A stretch of DNA of 64,000 nt, from NCBI GenBank assembly GCA_905221605.1, contig CAJNDS010000446.1, positions 1,344,404 to 1,408,403 of the forward strand. The letters are read 5' to 3'. Shown piece by piece: positions 1 through 9,950 of the stretch. Source of the DNA: Symbiodinium natans (lineage: Eukaryota; Sar; Dinophyceae; Suessiales; Symbiodiniaceae). The stretch's first letter is position 1, and every line of letters begins with the position of its first letter. A program made the translations under genes and the position numbers. The notes below the pieces were generated by a model. The model was not told the origin of the DNA. It did not search any database and saw only the letters and a program-made list of their open reading frames with translations.

Positions 1-15
1 AGAGGTGGAGCTTAG

Positions 16-672
16 GATTTGGCAGTCCAAGGCACACCTCGCATCCTCGGCATTCCAGATGCTGCTTTCAGAAACAACAGTGACAAGTCCTCACAGAGAG
101 CGATGACAGTGTTTATCGCCGATCAAAGGGTAAAGAATCGTAGGGACACCAGAGGCTCCCTGATTTTCTTCGAATCCACTAAGATCAAGAGGACTACCTT
201 GAGCACGACAGTTGCTGAGCTGTATGCCTTGATGAAGTGTTTCGGCACCTGTCAGATGCTGAGGGGTTTGTGGAAGGACATCAGTGGTCTAGATGCCGAG
301 ATCCATATGCGAACTGATGCAAACAATTTGGTTACAACTGCTTCAACCACTCATGCCCCTGAGCAACAAGAAACCATACACATGATACAGATGCTTCGAA
401 AGGAAGCTTGCTCTGGGGCCATTGCGGACCTCTCACATGTGCGCACAGAACACTGTCTGGCGGATTGCTTGACGAAACGGTCTGCCAAATCCACCAATTT
501 GGTTCAGTCAGTTCAAAAGGGCTGGCTGAAGGAGATAGATGCTCACCCTCCCTTTAGGTCTCTTTTGGAACACAAAGCTTTTCTGAGCGCCTGGCTCCGG
601 AAGGAGCTGTCGGGTTTTCAGTTTTGCAGCAAGGTGTGTTTCATGATCAGTTCTTGTGAAAAGAAAGACTGA
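16..672 (+). CDS. Ty1/copia Pol, C-terminal RNase H part (5' partial)
   Basis: This is the 3' end of a copia-type polyprotein; RNase H removes the RNA strand during reverse transcription. Visible in order: a first acidic site in PDAAFRNN, a glutamate in VAELYALMK, an aspartate in MRTDANNL, and the terminal HVRTEHCLADCLTK typical of copia RNase H, followed by the HPPFRSLLEHKAFLSAW tail seen in dinoflagellate copia proteins. RT, integrase and Gag lie outside the window. An in-frame TAG at 13-15 interrupts the frame just upstream, so this copy is probably dead, or was truncated there. I place the start after that stop; no real initiator is implied. Family assignment is firm; activity is doubtful. 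Confidence 0.85.
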   Translation, partial: DLAVQGTPRILGIPDAAFRNNSDKSSQRAMTVFIADQRVKNRRDTRGSLIFFESTKIKRTTLSTTVAELYALMKCFGTCQMLRGLWKDISGLDAEIHMRTDANNLVTTASTTHAPEQQETIHMIQMLRKEACSGAIADLSHVRTEHCLADCLTKRSAKSTNLVQSVQKGWLKEIDAHPPFRSLLEHKAFLSAWLRKELSGFQFCSKVCFMISSCEKKD

Positions 673-698
673 GAGAGAGACGAGGGAGTGAGAGCGCT
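670..698 (+). other. Purine-rich tract, possible copia polypurine tract
   Basis: Right after the RNase H stop comes an almost pure A/G stretch (GAGAGAGAGACGAGGGAG core). In LTR elements such a tract primes plus-strand synthesis at the edge of the 3' LTR. No second LTR is in the window, so the LTR boundary cannot be fixed. Confidence 0.45.
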
Positions 699-859
699 TT
701 TTGCAGTCATGTACTGTCATGTGCACTGAAACAGTCACATGTCCTTGTTTGTCGCTGCAGTAGAGTTTAGGTCTCTTTTTAAAATTTGTGCCTGCAATCT
801 CCGAAGCCCGTCGGTGCTTCCCACGCTTTAGCTGCCTACCTCTTCCCTGCTACGGAACC

Positions 860-3800
860 ATGGCAGCCGCAGCGCTCACTCATGCCGCGTGGGAGCCAAG
901 TGTCGGCTTCAAGCCGCAATTCACACCCGAGGGCGAGCCCGATTACAGCCACTGGATCAACTCCGTGCATTGGAGCTCAAGGCGGATGCTTCTCTCGAGA
1001 GAAGGGACCGCGTCAAGCCTCTACAGCGGCACGGGCAGAGTGTACCTTCCAAGTGCAGATGGCACGAGGAATATGCCTAGGGACGTCTACCCATACACCT
1101 TGAGGATTGCTGACAGAGATCTGCCTACCATAGAGGGCCAGTTAGCCTTGCTCTGGCACGTCATCCTGTACGAGGACAGGACAGGCAGAACGATCCTCAG
1201 CAGTTCTCAGCGCTGGGACTTCTACTTCGTGACGACCCTTTTGGGGTGCCTCTCGGTTGAGGAGCTGTACAAGTTCACTCTCACCACCCAGCAGGTAACG
1301 AGAGAACAGAACACTCCTTATAGCAGCACGGTCAGCACCTCCAAGGCATTCTCTGCTGTGTTCCGCCACGAGGCCGTGCACAGGAACGATTTGGACGAGA
1401 TGAACTCTCTCCCTATTGGATCCTGTAACACACGGAGAGTGATTCCCAGGCAGACAAACGCAGTTTGGTTTGCCGCCTTCATGCTCACCAACTCCAAGGG
1501 AAGGTTTTTCACCTACGTCCGTCCAGCTCCATGCTCGCCCACAGGCGAGGTAGGAGTGCAAGACTTCGCTATGAACATACGCCTTGGAGCAATTCAGGGT
1601 CATACTCGCGTAAGCTCAGTCCAAACTGAGGAGGCGCTGGGTATGGAAATCACCCTGGGAATGGCAGGTCGCCTGGGATATGTTTTCCACGCCACAGAGA
1701 AGTGGAACCATGACAACATCCTCAAGCAGGGGTTAATCACGGACGCTGGAAGGCCAGGTGGAAAGAGGGATCCGCGGTGCGCTGTGCACTTCACCTACGC
1801 TGGTGGGGATGAGGCCCCAAGGGCTGGCACTGTCATCCGCTACGGCTCGAATGTAATCTATGTCGTGTTGGACCTCTACCAGGCCATTTCAGACGGGTGC
1901 AAGTTCTACCTGTCCGATAACGGTGTGATCCTGAGCTTCCAGAGTGTGCCACCGAGCTACCTGCATTTCACCTGGAGGCCCCCTCACGAGAAGGACCCAG
2001 GTGGACGCAAGTGGGAAAAACGCGAGGGACGCTCAGCACAAGCTGAGGAACCCTCAGCTCCCAGTTCAAGCTCTCGTGGCCCTGCGTCCAGCTCAGCCGG
2101 GACCAAAGGGAGCTCTGCCTCAGCAGAGGGATCCAAGGGTTCTGGAACAACAACGAAGGAAGCTGGACCTCCTAGCACAGGTCCAACCACGGTTGGGGAA
2201 GTGCCCCACTTTGATCTCACTTCCCTTCGAGAGATCATTGAAGGGGAGGAGAAGAGGCATGTTCAGCAGTCAGAAACAAGCTCAGAAGGGAAAAGAATTC
2301 CTTTTGAGCGTGGCATGGAAGAAGGGAGTGTAAAAACTTCTTTGACAGCTGAAGCAGAAAAAGTCAGGGCCCAAGAGGACCTGATCCGACAGCTTAGGGC
2401 CAATCCTTGGACGCTGTTCTACAAAGGCACCATTGCCTTGATGGAGGACAATGAGCGCAAGGTTGACTCCTACGGCACTGGCTATGTACAGGTTGTTCGA
2501 TTCCGAGATGTTCATGTCAGTGTGAGAAAGAAGCTTCAGCTTAATCAGGCTCTTTGGTTGCACAATCCTCTGAGTGGATACCCGGTTCTCTTCTTTCTGG
2601 AGGCATTCAGACTGGGGAAGATAGCCGCCAATGTGCTCATTGACTTTCAGTTGAAGGTCTCTCACTATGACCATCATACTCCACATTGGGACGCGGACTA
2701 CTTCACCGAGCTCAGATCTAAGGCCGAGTCAGTCTTCACCCCTGGAATTCTTTACGGGAGAGCAAAGCCTGAGGTCACAGATGAGCGAAATCGAATGCCA
2801 GTTGAAGGCACAGAGAACTACGCTGAGAAGCTCGCAGAGTACCAGGCATTTCGGCACGAGCTGATGGTGGCTCAGGAGCTCATCAACATTCAGAGCGATT
2901 TCGTCAACCTCTACGACATGTTCGTGGAACTCTATGGCAGTGATTTCTTCTTGTACATGAAGGAGAATCGTGACAACCAAGCACTTCGGAACAAGTTTGT
3001 TGTGCGCGCACAGGACAATAGTGAGCATAGAGATTGCTCATTGAGGCTCCCGTTTGAGCCCAAACTCATCCTGAAGAAAATCGAACGAACCGTCGCTTCG
3101 TACCCAGAGCGGAAGTTCCTCTCTCGCTTCGCTTCCAAGGCCGTTCAGGACTTGCAGCAGTATGTGCAGATTCGCCAGTCCGAGGAGGCATTCGTCGACT
3201 CCTACCTTGGCATTCCTGTGGAAGATTTTGAGCTTGAGAGAACCTTCGAGAACAATGAAGGAACCATCAAAATCGAGGAGGTCATCGAGGTCGATGAATC
3301 CTGGGGAAGCTCAACACGAGTTGAGGAACCCAAGGTGGCGCCTTCCTCTCTGGATGCAACAATGGAAGAGGAAGCGGGCTCTGCTACAGCAGAGGGACCA
3401 CCACCATCTTCCGAAGCGCACATCAAAGAAGAGCCAATGCCCGATGCGACCGAAGAGGTCAAGGAGCCAGATCCCGAAGTCCAGTTGAAGGTCGAGGAAG
3501 GTGACTTCAAGGTGGAGGAGGAGTCCTCTACGCCAATGGTCACCACTGGGGAAACAGAGGGAAGCTCACTTCCAAGTGAGGCACCCTCGGGAAGGCCCCA
3601 AGGCCTGTGGGGTAATGTACAGAATGTTATTACTCCGCAGGATCTCCGAGAGATCACTCAGCAGAATGAGGATGCTCTTCGATCCTTCGCCGACAAAAAG
3701 GAAGAGGCGACCCTGGAGCAGTTGCCCGAGTACCAGCGCTTCATTGATGAGCTGGAGAGGGTTGAAAAGGGTTCGCCCATCTACATCCTCAGTCGGCAGA

Positions 3801-5836
3801 AGTATGGAGAAAGTGATGGCATTCTCCATGGTGGTCTTCGGGCGCAGTCGGCTCAGAACCGATTTCGACTCCAGCATATGAGCTGGAGGGATAGAGCGGC
3901 TCCTGCTCGGCCAAATTGGAAGTTCCAGGTTCCAGAAATGCCCTTCTTCGAGACAATGGCGACGATGCCACCGTTGTGGGAGTTTCGTCCTGCAGCAAAA
4001 CAAGTGGCTTTCAAGAGCATTGATGTGAGGAGCACTTTTTCGACTGATGCACTTGAGAGATCATACAATGCCCATGTTGCCATTGCGGAGAAGGAGGCGC
4101 TGTTGATGGAGTCACTGGCAAAAACCAATGCTACGAGAGGTGATCTTCTGAACACTCTTCTTCGGCACTTTCTGGCCTGTGGAAGTCTCGAAACCACGAG
4201 CTTGGGAAGCTCAGCCTTTGCTGAGGAACCCGATCCAATGGCAGAGATGACGCATTTGGCCACCTCCAGAGTAGGTCTTAGCGTGCTGGTTGCCAACTTG
4301 GGGAACTTGGCAAGGGGCAGAAAGGGCACACTTCCTCCAAAGTATGCCGACCTCATCTCGGATTACTCCGATGGAAGCTCCATCATTGTGAAGTTTCTCT
4401 CTCACTCCAAGGCACATGTTATTCTGCTGCAGGAGAACAACATGACGAGAGAAGAGTTGGAGTACTTCAGGTCCAAGGGCTGGTTGTTCCGAACAAATGA
4501 GGCAGGAGATCTCCTCACTGCTGTCAGAGGAAACACCAAGGGCAAGAACAAGGTCAGCTTCAAACACCTTGCTGGTCCGGTCCTCAAAGACCCTGCGTAT
4601 GCCTGGATTCCCATCAGATATGAGATCGTCCAGATCAACTTTGGAAGTACCGTTCCTCGAGATAGAATGGAACAAGAAGACCTGGTTGATCGAGTGGAGT
4701 CCGCCTTCGAGGAGGCCGAGTTCAAGGAAGATCTCACGCGTGCAGGCATGAAGTCAATTCGTGTCTGCAACTTCCACGTTCGAAGTGAAATCGCACGCTC
4801 TAAGCCCGGCTTCTTGGCCGAGGGACTAGCTGCGATGGTCGCTGACTGCTTCCACTACCAAGTGGATCTGATGGGCGGAGATGGCAACATGTCATGCTAC
4901 CGATTCGGAGGTAGCCAACAGGGGTCAGTGTCACACGACAGCTCAGCCCTTTTCTCGACGATCCAGTACTTCGTCGACGCCTTCGAGAAGCACCAACGTC
5001 AGGACAGGTTGTTGATCCCAAGGACACGCGTCGTGACTTCGAACCCTCTACATCTTCTCAAACTCTACGAGGAGAAGCTTGGGTTCCCCTACGGCGATGT
5101 GGGCCACCTAGTGGATTGGACGACGTTTCCTGATTTGGACTGCATGACTGCCATCGTCTTCGAATGGGGTCATAGCATGACCAATGAGGTGTGGGCTGAG
5201 TACAAGGGCAGCATGGAGTACAAGGTTTCGGTGAGTGAATTCTTGCTGCACTCGACGAAGAACCACTTCCTCCTGAAGCCCTCGGACAATGACAGTCACA
5301 CACCACTGCTTCTACACATCGCTCCTAACTGGATGAAGTTCTCTGAGAAGAAGACGTACAGGTCGAAGGAGTCGATCTTGCAGGCGTCCCAATCCAGGAA
5401 AGAGAGACAGAAGGCTAAAAAGCGTGGTGCTCCTGCCGAACCAGTACAAGGCGAAGGTCGTGCTCCACCTGGCAAAGGCAAAAGCAAGAGCAAGGAAGGA
5501 GGCTCGCTTCCAAGTGAGGAACCTTCAGCAGTGCCAGAGCCAGCAGCTCCTCCAAAGGCTAAGCCAGCGGCGAAGCCAGCTGCTGCGAGGAGAGAAGTCT
5601 CTTTCGACGACAACCCTGAAGTCTACGAGTACGAAGCCAGTGGTAGAAGGAGACATGAAGAACTTTGGGCGCCTCCAAAAGGAAAAGGGGCTGGTAAGGC
5701 CAGAAAAGGGGAAGGCTCGCCAAGAGGCAAGGGATCCTCTCAAGGCCCATACTGGTCCAATTGGTCGTGGGATCCTTCATGGAACCAAGGATGGAGTTCC
5801 TCCTCATGGGGTTCGTCTTCGTGGGGTAGAAGGTGA
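860..5836 (+). CDS. Large KptA/Tpt1-like plus EEP-nuclease-like fusion protein
   Basis: This is one uninterrupted frame. I prefer ATG 860 over the upstream GTG 788 (24 codons earlier) because of its ACCATGG context; that gives about 1658 residues. Numbering from 788: residues ~265-400 match RNA 2'-phosphotransferase KptA/Tpt1, with AIQGH, FHATEKWNHDNILKQGL, VHFTYAGG, VIRYGSNVIYVVLDLYQA and FYLSDNGVIL, the fold that removes a 2'-phosphate from RNA using NAD+. Residues ~1160-1510 look like an endonuclease/exonuclease/phosphatase domain: VLVANLGNLARG, HVILLQENN, NFHVRSEIA and GGDGN (usual GGDFN altered). Charged linkers join them, and the C-terminus is rich in W, S and G. It starts 188 nt after the copia RNase H, so it may be an accessory ORF of that element or an independent retroposed gene. 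There is no RT domain. Substrate and role are unknown. Confidence 0.8.
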   Translation: MAAAALTHAAWEPSVGFKPQFTPEGEPDYSHWINSVHWSSRRMLLSREGTASSLYSGTGRVYLPSADGTRNMPRDVYPYTLRIADRDLPTIEGQLALLWHVILYEDRTGRTILSSSQRWDFYFVTTLLGCLSVEELYKFTLTTQQVTREQNTPYSSTVSTSKAFSAVFRHEAVHRNDLDEMNSLPIGSCNTRRVIPRQTNAVWFAAFMLTNSKGRFFTYVRPAPCSPTGEVGVQDFAMNIRLGAIQGHTRVSSVQTEEALGMEITLGMAGRLGYVFHATEKWNHDNILKQGLITDAGRPGGKRDPRCAVHFTYAGGDEAPRAGTVIRYGSNVIYVVLDLYQAISDGCKFYLSDNGVILSFQSVPPSYLHFTWRPPHEKDPGGRKWEKREGRSAQAEEPSAPSSSSRGPASSSAGTKGSSASAEGSKGSGTTTKEAGPPSTGPTTVGEVPHFDLTSLREIIEGEEKRHVQQSETSSEGKRIPFERGMEEGSVKTSLTAEAEKVRAQEDLIRQLRANPWTLFYKGTIALMEDNERKVDSYGTGYVQVVRFRDVHVSVRKKLQLNQALWLHNPLSGYPVLFFLEAFRLGKIAANVLIDFQLKVSHYDHHTPHWDADYFTELRSKAESVFTPGILYGRAKPEVTDERNRMPVEGTENYAEKLAEYQAFRHELMVAQELINIQSDFVNLYDMFVELYGSDFFLYMKENRDNQALRNKFVVRAQDNSEHRDCSLRLPFEPKLILKKIERTVASYPERKFLSRFASKAVQDLQQYVQIRQSEEAFVDSYLGIPVEDFELERTFENNEGTIKIEEVIEVDESWGSSTRVEEPKVAPSSLDATMEEEAGSATAEGPPPSSEAHIKEEPMPDATEEVKEPDPEVQLKVEEGDFKVEEESSTPMVTTGETEGSSLPSEAPSGRPQGLWGNVQNVITPQDLREITQQNEDALRSFADKKEEATLEQLPEYQRFIDELERVEKGSPIYILSRQKYGESDGILHGGLRAQSAQNRFRLQHMSWRDRAAPARPNWKFQVPEMPFFETMATMPPLWEFRPAAKQVAFKSIDVRSTFSTDALERSYNAHVAIAEKEALLMESLAKTNATRGDLLNTLLRHFLACGSLETTSLGSSAFAEEPDPMAEMTHLATSRVGLSVLVANLGNLARGRKGTLPPKYADLISDYSDGSSIIVKFLSHSKAHVILLQENNMTREELEYFRSKGWLFRTNEAGDLLTAVRGNTKGKNKVSFKHLAGPVLKDPAYAWIPIRYEIVQINFGSTVPRDRMEQEDLVDRVESAFEEAEFKEDLTRAGMKSIRVCNFHVRSEIARSKPGFLAEGLAAMVADCFHYQVDLMGGDGNMSCYRFGGSQQGSVSHDSSALFSTIQYFVDAFEKHQRQDRLLIPRTRVVTSNPLHLLKLYEEKLGFPYGDVGHLVDWTTFPDLDCMTAIVFEWGHSMTNEVWAEYKGSMEYKVSVSEFLLHSTKNHFLLKPSDNDSHTPLLLHIAPNWMKFSEKKTYRSKESILQASQSRKERQKAKKRGAPAEPVQGEGRAPPGKGKSKSKEGGSLPSEEPSAVPEPAAPPKAKPAAKPAAARREVSFDDNPEVYEYEASGRRRHEELWAPPKGKGAGKARKGEGSPRGKGSSQGPYWSNWSWDPSWNQGWSSSSWGSSSWGRR
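2032..5518 (+). repeat. Seven dispersed 16-nt hairpins (6-bp stem, 4-nt loop) in the fusion ORF
   Basis: The hairpins lie at 2032-2047, 2113-2128, 3310-3325, 3379-3394, 3565-3580, 4210-4225 and 5503-5518. Each reads CTC-NNN-loop4-N'N'N'-GAG, for example CTCAGC-ACAA-GCTGAG, CTCTGC-CTCA-GCAGAG, CTCAAC-ACGA-GTTGAG and CTCACT-TCCA-AGTGAG. The variable stem bases change on both sides together (one G.T wobble at 5503). Flanks are similar: GGGAAG before, GAACCC or GGACC after. All seven sit in the same codon phase and encode S-S-x-x-x-E-E/G-P peptides inside the linkers. Confidence 0.9.
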
Positions 5837-6468
5837 AGTTCTACTTCAACGCCTCCTACGATTACATCCTCATTGGTGCTGCTGTAATCCAGCTCGTCCT
5901 GTGAGTTGTGTCTTGTGATGCAACAGGCTTCGCGGTAGCGCATGTACAAAATGCGTGGGAGCCACAAAAGCATGCTTCCTCACAGGGAAGGTAGCTGTTC
6001 TTCTGTTTAGGATGAGTGTGTCAAGCGCGAACTCAACTCCAGTTGAGAAGGTGTGACAACAAGTCCTTCACCGATAAAAGAACGGAGACGAGCTCAGGCC
6101 TTTTTTTGTTTTTGCTGTTGTGAAGCACACCCTTATCGTTGACTGCTCTTGTGAATAGTTGCTGATTTGTATAGAAACTTACTGCTGCGCACTCTCGCTA
6201 TGTTTCGTTTTTGGAACGAGACCTCGTGGCCGCCACTATCGTCATACGACATGCCAAATGAGCTGAATTTTTAAATTTGTGCCTGACTGAAATAGAGACA
6301 GGTATGCCACAGGGTTCAGTCATCATGGCATGCAGTGGCCTGTGCCCGAGGTTCTGGATCAGAGTGATACACTTAGCCAGCAGAGCTAAAAGAGACACCT
6401 GCGTGCCTTGCCAGCTGTACCGAGCCGGAGGCTGGTAACGCTCAGGTTTCATCTCACGGGGGGGGGGG
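5837..6468. other. 3' flank of the fusion ORF, no gene seen
   Basis: This stretch is non-coding apart from the hairpin at 6032. A motif near the ORF start, TTTTTAAAATTTGTGCCTG (777-795), recurs here as TTTTTAAATTTGTGCCTG at about 6268-6286, a weak hint that the ORF sits between element-derived direct repeats. Confidence 0.4.
6032..6047 (+). repeat. Eighth copy of the 6-bp/4-nt hairpin, outside the ORF
   Basis: CTCAAC-TCCA-GTTGAG lies about 195 nt past the stop codon of the fusion ORF, with the same stem and loop sizes as the seven coding copies. A non-coding copy argues that the unit spreads or is conserved as nucleic acid rather than as peptide. Confidence 0.75.
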
Positions 6469-6650
6469 ACTGGGTGGGTTTTTTTGCCAAAGGGCCCCTA
6501 TGCCCTGTGCGAAACCGCCTATGGTCCGTGAGTTTATGCGGTGTGGGTGGCTGGCCCTCCATGGAAAAGCCGCCCGGGTACCCCCCCCTACCCCCCCCCC
6601 TGGTTTTCACCTCCAATTCCCATCCAACACGCCGCCAGGGTCGGCGGACC
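6469..6650. repeat. Dispersed ~180-bp repeat, copy 1
   Basis: The segment from the GGGTGGG/TTTTGCC region through CCAAAGGGCCCCTATG, GCGAAACCGCCTATGGTCC and CGCCAGGGTCGGCGGACCC matches 14803-14986 almost throughout. Both copies run directly into telomere-type repeat at their right end, so this may be a subtelomeric-type unit. No coding capacity is seen. Confidence 0.8.
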
Positions 6651-6781
6651 CGAAACCCTAAACCCTAAACCCTAAACCCTAAACCCTAAACCCTAAACCC
6701 TAAACCCTAAACCCTAAACCCTAAACCCTAAACCCTAAACCCTAAACCCTAAACCGCAACACACTGCGGATCGACCGCCAG

Positions 6782-6838
6782 GTCTGCCCGTCCGCGGACT
6801 ACTTCGAGCTCAGAGCCTCGGCTACCAGCCGCCTGCTC
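6782..6838 (+). CDS. Candidate exon, function unknown
   Basis: Bounded by a CCAG acceptor and the donor CTGCTC|GTTTAG; 19 codons, including SADYFELRASATSRLL. CCCTAAA repeat precedes it and TTTAGGG-strand repeat follows. Whether it belongs to the flavocytochrome gene is not shown. Confidence 0.4.
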
Positions 6839-7018
6839 GTTTAGATACGTGAAGCTTGGAGTTTAGGGTTTAGCGTTTAGGGTTTGGGGTTGAGGGTTGA
6901 GGGTTTAGGGTTTCGGGTTCAGGGTTTAGGGCTGAGGGCTGAGGCTTCGGAGCCCGGAACCCTAAACCGCTAAACTAAACCCATCCCAAAGCCCGTCCGG
7001 AAAAGTTGCACGAGTCAG

Positions 7019-7086
7019 CTTGCTGACCTTCTGGGCGAGGAAAAGCATCTGTGCAAGAAGCTCCTCCCTTGGAAGCTGCCGCCGGG
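7019..7086 (+). CDS. Candidate exon, function unknown
   Basis: Bounded by GAGTCAG| and CCGGG|GTCTTAC. The open frame reads LADLLGEEKHLCKKLLPWK, a charged helix-like segment. The intron separating it from 6782-6838 begins with TTTAGGG-strand and ends with CCCTAAA-strand repeat. Gene membership is unknown. Confidence 0.4.
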
Positions 7087-9950
7087 GTCTTACATGGGGT
7101 TTTCCGAAATTACGGGTACCGTCTTGGGGTCCTTATTGTAACCCAAGCCCTCCTGGTGCCCTGTGTCAGAGGTAACTGGCCTCAGGGCCCGGAGCCAGGA
7201 CATCCGGCCCCAAAACAGCCCCAGTTCCGGAACCAAGGGGGGCATCGGAACCATAAGATGCCCAACTATGCAATTCGGTGGCTCAAAAATGATGGTGAAG
7301 GTTGTACAGCTGTGAAAACACGTAAACATCTATGGATTTTGCGTGCACAGCCCCTGGACTCCGGGGCATCTGCTGGTGTTGTCGTGCCATTGGCTTTGGG
7401 CGGTCGGGTTTGTAGGGCTTTGCTCTGCTTTGGTGCACCAAAACCACCCCCGTCCCGCACATAGGCGTGGCCGTTCACCCCCACCCCAAGTAGATAGATG
7501 TGCAATACAAGACAAGTACCGTACAAGTAATGGAGGCCCAGACGAAACCCTCACGAAACTTGCCATAGCCTTAGGAGCTTTGTATCCCTCTTACAACCTC
7601 ACATCCATAACTCCCACAAAGCCATACAGCCTACAGTATAGAACCATTTCCAGACATCATAAAACTCCTATAAAAATCTGACAAGCATCTAGAAAGCCTG
7701 TATCAAACCTATTCTTTGCTAACTGCTTCCACAGCCCTTCTGCATATATCCCTATACAAGAAAATGCACAGCAGAATTGTTGCTTAAACCTTCTCGTTTC
7801 GCTGCAGGAAAGATACCCCTGTTACAGTTGTAGAAAGGCAGTATTGCAAAGCGTTTCTTCTAAAAACCCGTTTTGAAACTATTGCAACAGCTCCAAACCC
7901 TGATAGCGCTCCTTTGCAACTGAAAAAACGGCAGAATTCCTGAGGAACCTCCATACAGACCACAACCTCACCGGACCAGGGAACTAGAAGCACCTCAAAG
8001 CTCTCAATTTCAATTTGATGCCTGACGCGACCACGTCCACCAGAGAGCGAGATGGGCCACCCACGCCAACCCTCCAGCCCAATGCCCACACCGTAAAACC
8101 AACAACAGATCTGGGGATGGGAGGGGGGGGGGTAATTGAATCCCGCAATCCAGGACCACCGAGGGAGGGGGGGGGGTGCGCAAACAAGGCGCCTGGATAT
8201 AAGGATTCAGGAGTTACGGTTCCGGGTCTGTTTTTTACGGTTCCGGCCTGTTTTTTAGGGTTCCGGGCCTGTTTTTTACGGTTCCGGGTCTTTTTTTTAC
8301 GGTTCCGGTGTCGTTGGTTTCGGCAAGATTTTGCCTACACGTGCCACAAACTTGGCTGGGGTGTGCCATATCTGCTCGTGACGACTATCAAAACCAACGC
8401 CTGCGTTGGCATCAGCGCAAGGCACGACATCTCCAACCCTTCTCTGTCTGCGCATGATCCTCAAAGGGTGCGTAATGTCGATATGCAACCCTGTAGCCAC
8501 ATCTCTAGAACTTACCAACGGATCTATATACTAACAACAAACATGGACGGGCCCCCACACCCCACCCCACTCCCTCGAACCAAGGTCATCGTCTAGGTCC
8601 AGGATCCTGTACCTCCCTTTTTTGCTTGTGGACCTTTGGTGACTTGACGGTTGTGGGCCATGGAGTCACATAGAGATCCTACCTCTTGTCTCGTTTCTGT
8701 GACTCCAGTGATGGGTTGGGTTGCGGTGCTTCAAGACATCGACGTTGGAAAAGGGTATCGTCAGCCTTTTATGTCTTTACATGTCGTTCCTGAAGCTTTT
8801 CAAGATTAGGTGCGGACTTCTACTATACTACAATACGTCTCAAAGTTACCAATCGCTGTGAACATATGGGTGATCGCTTTTTCCAACGAAGTTTTCAGGT
8901 TTCGCAGCGCTTAAACAAATTAAAAGGCCGATGAGGTTACAAAGGCTTATAATCAAGCTTGTATAACTGGTATCCTACCGCTGTGAGGGCTTTAGCAGGT
9001 TTCCCAAAGATGTGCATGGTGGCTTTGCGAATATCATTTCTCTGGAAGTAGCATTGTACGTCAGAGGGGTTAAACGATTTTTTCTCTCATTGGTAAAGGC
9101 ATTGATTACGCAGGTTTTATACCAGTTTGAGAGGCTTAAAGATACTGTTTTCATGGTGTTACAAAGTGCTTGTGTGTTCGGGTGTTTTTAGACCTATATA
9201 GCGGATCCGTACATTTTTGCGTTCTATTTGACTTTGTTGCTCTCGCGCACCACAGCAACAAGGGCCCTTGCGTCTTCTTTTGCGTGATTGGTTTAGCCAT
9301 CGCTGCCTTTGAATCGGCGCTATGACTGGGCTCACGCGTTTTTAGCAAGAAAAACGGTTCCAGGAACTGGTTCCTGGAATTTGGGTGGTTAACGCTGGTT
9401 ACCGGCCTCACTGGTAACCAACCTGGTTCCTTATATATGGGTTCTTGGGGGGCTAGGGTAAGGGAATCCTACTATTTGGGGGGTCTATGTTAGGGGTCCC
9501 TCGTTTTCGTGCAGCCCCACATGATTCCGTGGCTCTATAGTGGCAACCTTTCTTGCCAGGCTCCTTTACTGGCTGGCACCCTTAATTAGCCCCACCCCAC
9601 TATGTAACAAGACCGGGCTTGTATCTAACCCTGAAACCCTAAATCCCTTTTGCGTTTTCGTTGGGCTAGCCGCAGTTCAGTTCAAATCTGGGCTTCAGGA
9701 TGCGCAGTTGTTTGCTTCTTCCCTTGTTCAGGTGCTAGGTTCCCGTTATCACTGGGTACCCTCCCTCGTGCTATAGTCCTTTATGTCCTTTATTCATATA
9801 AACCCAAGGGTATATGAAACATATTTGTTATGGTTCTAAGGGCAGTATAGTGTGTCTCTGTGGTTCCTTGCTGCACCTTTCCATCTACGGAAATGACGCC
9901 TAAAACTTCCGCTAAACTTCCCGAAGCCCTGGAAGACTGGGGCGTCGAGC
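7087..9950. other. 2.9-kb island poor in telomere repeat, no gene recognised
   Basis: I see no convincing coding frame. It holds a short tandem repeat at 8214-8310, a palindrome-rich stretch near 9355-9425 (GGTTCC.GGAACC steps) and a fragment of the TTGGGGTCC family at 9427-9520. Treated as intron or intergenic DNA. Confidence 0.5.
8214..8310. repeat. ~21-bp tandem repeat (TACGGTTCCGGGTCTGTTTTTT type)
   Basis: About four to five imperfect units of a GGTTCCGGG core followed by a T-run lie head to tail. There is no sign of coding. Confidence 0.8.

Noticed and set aside
989-1004. CTTCTC-TCGA-GAGAAG hairpin followed by GGACC
   Set aside because: Same stem and loop size as the hairpin family, but it lacks the CTC...GAG core and lies in a different codon phase, so it is not counted as a member.
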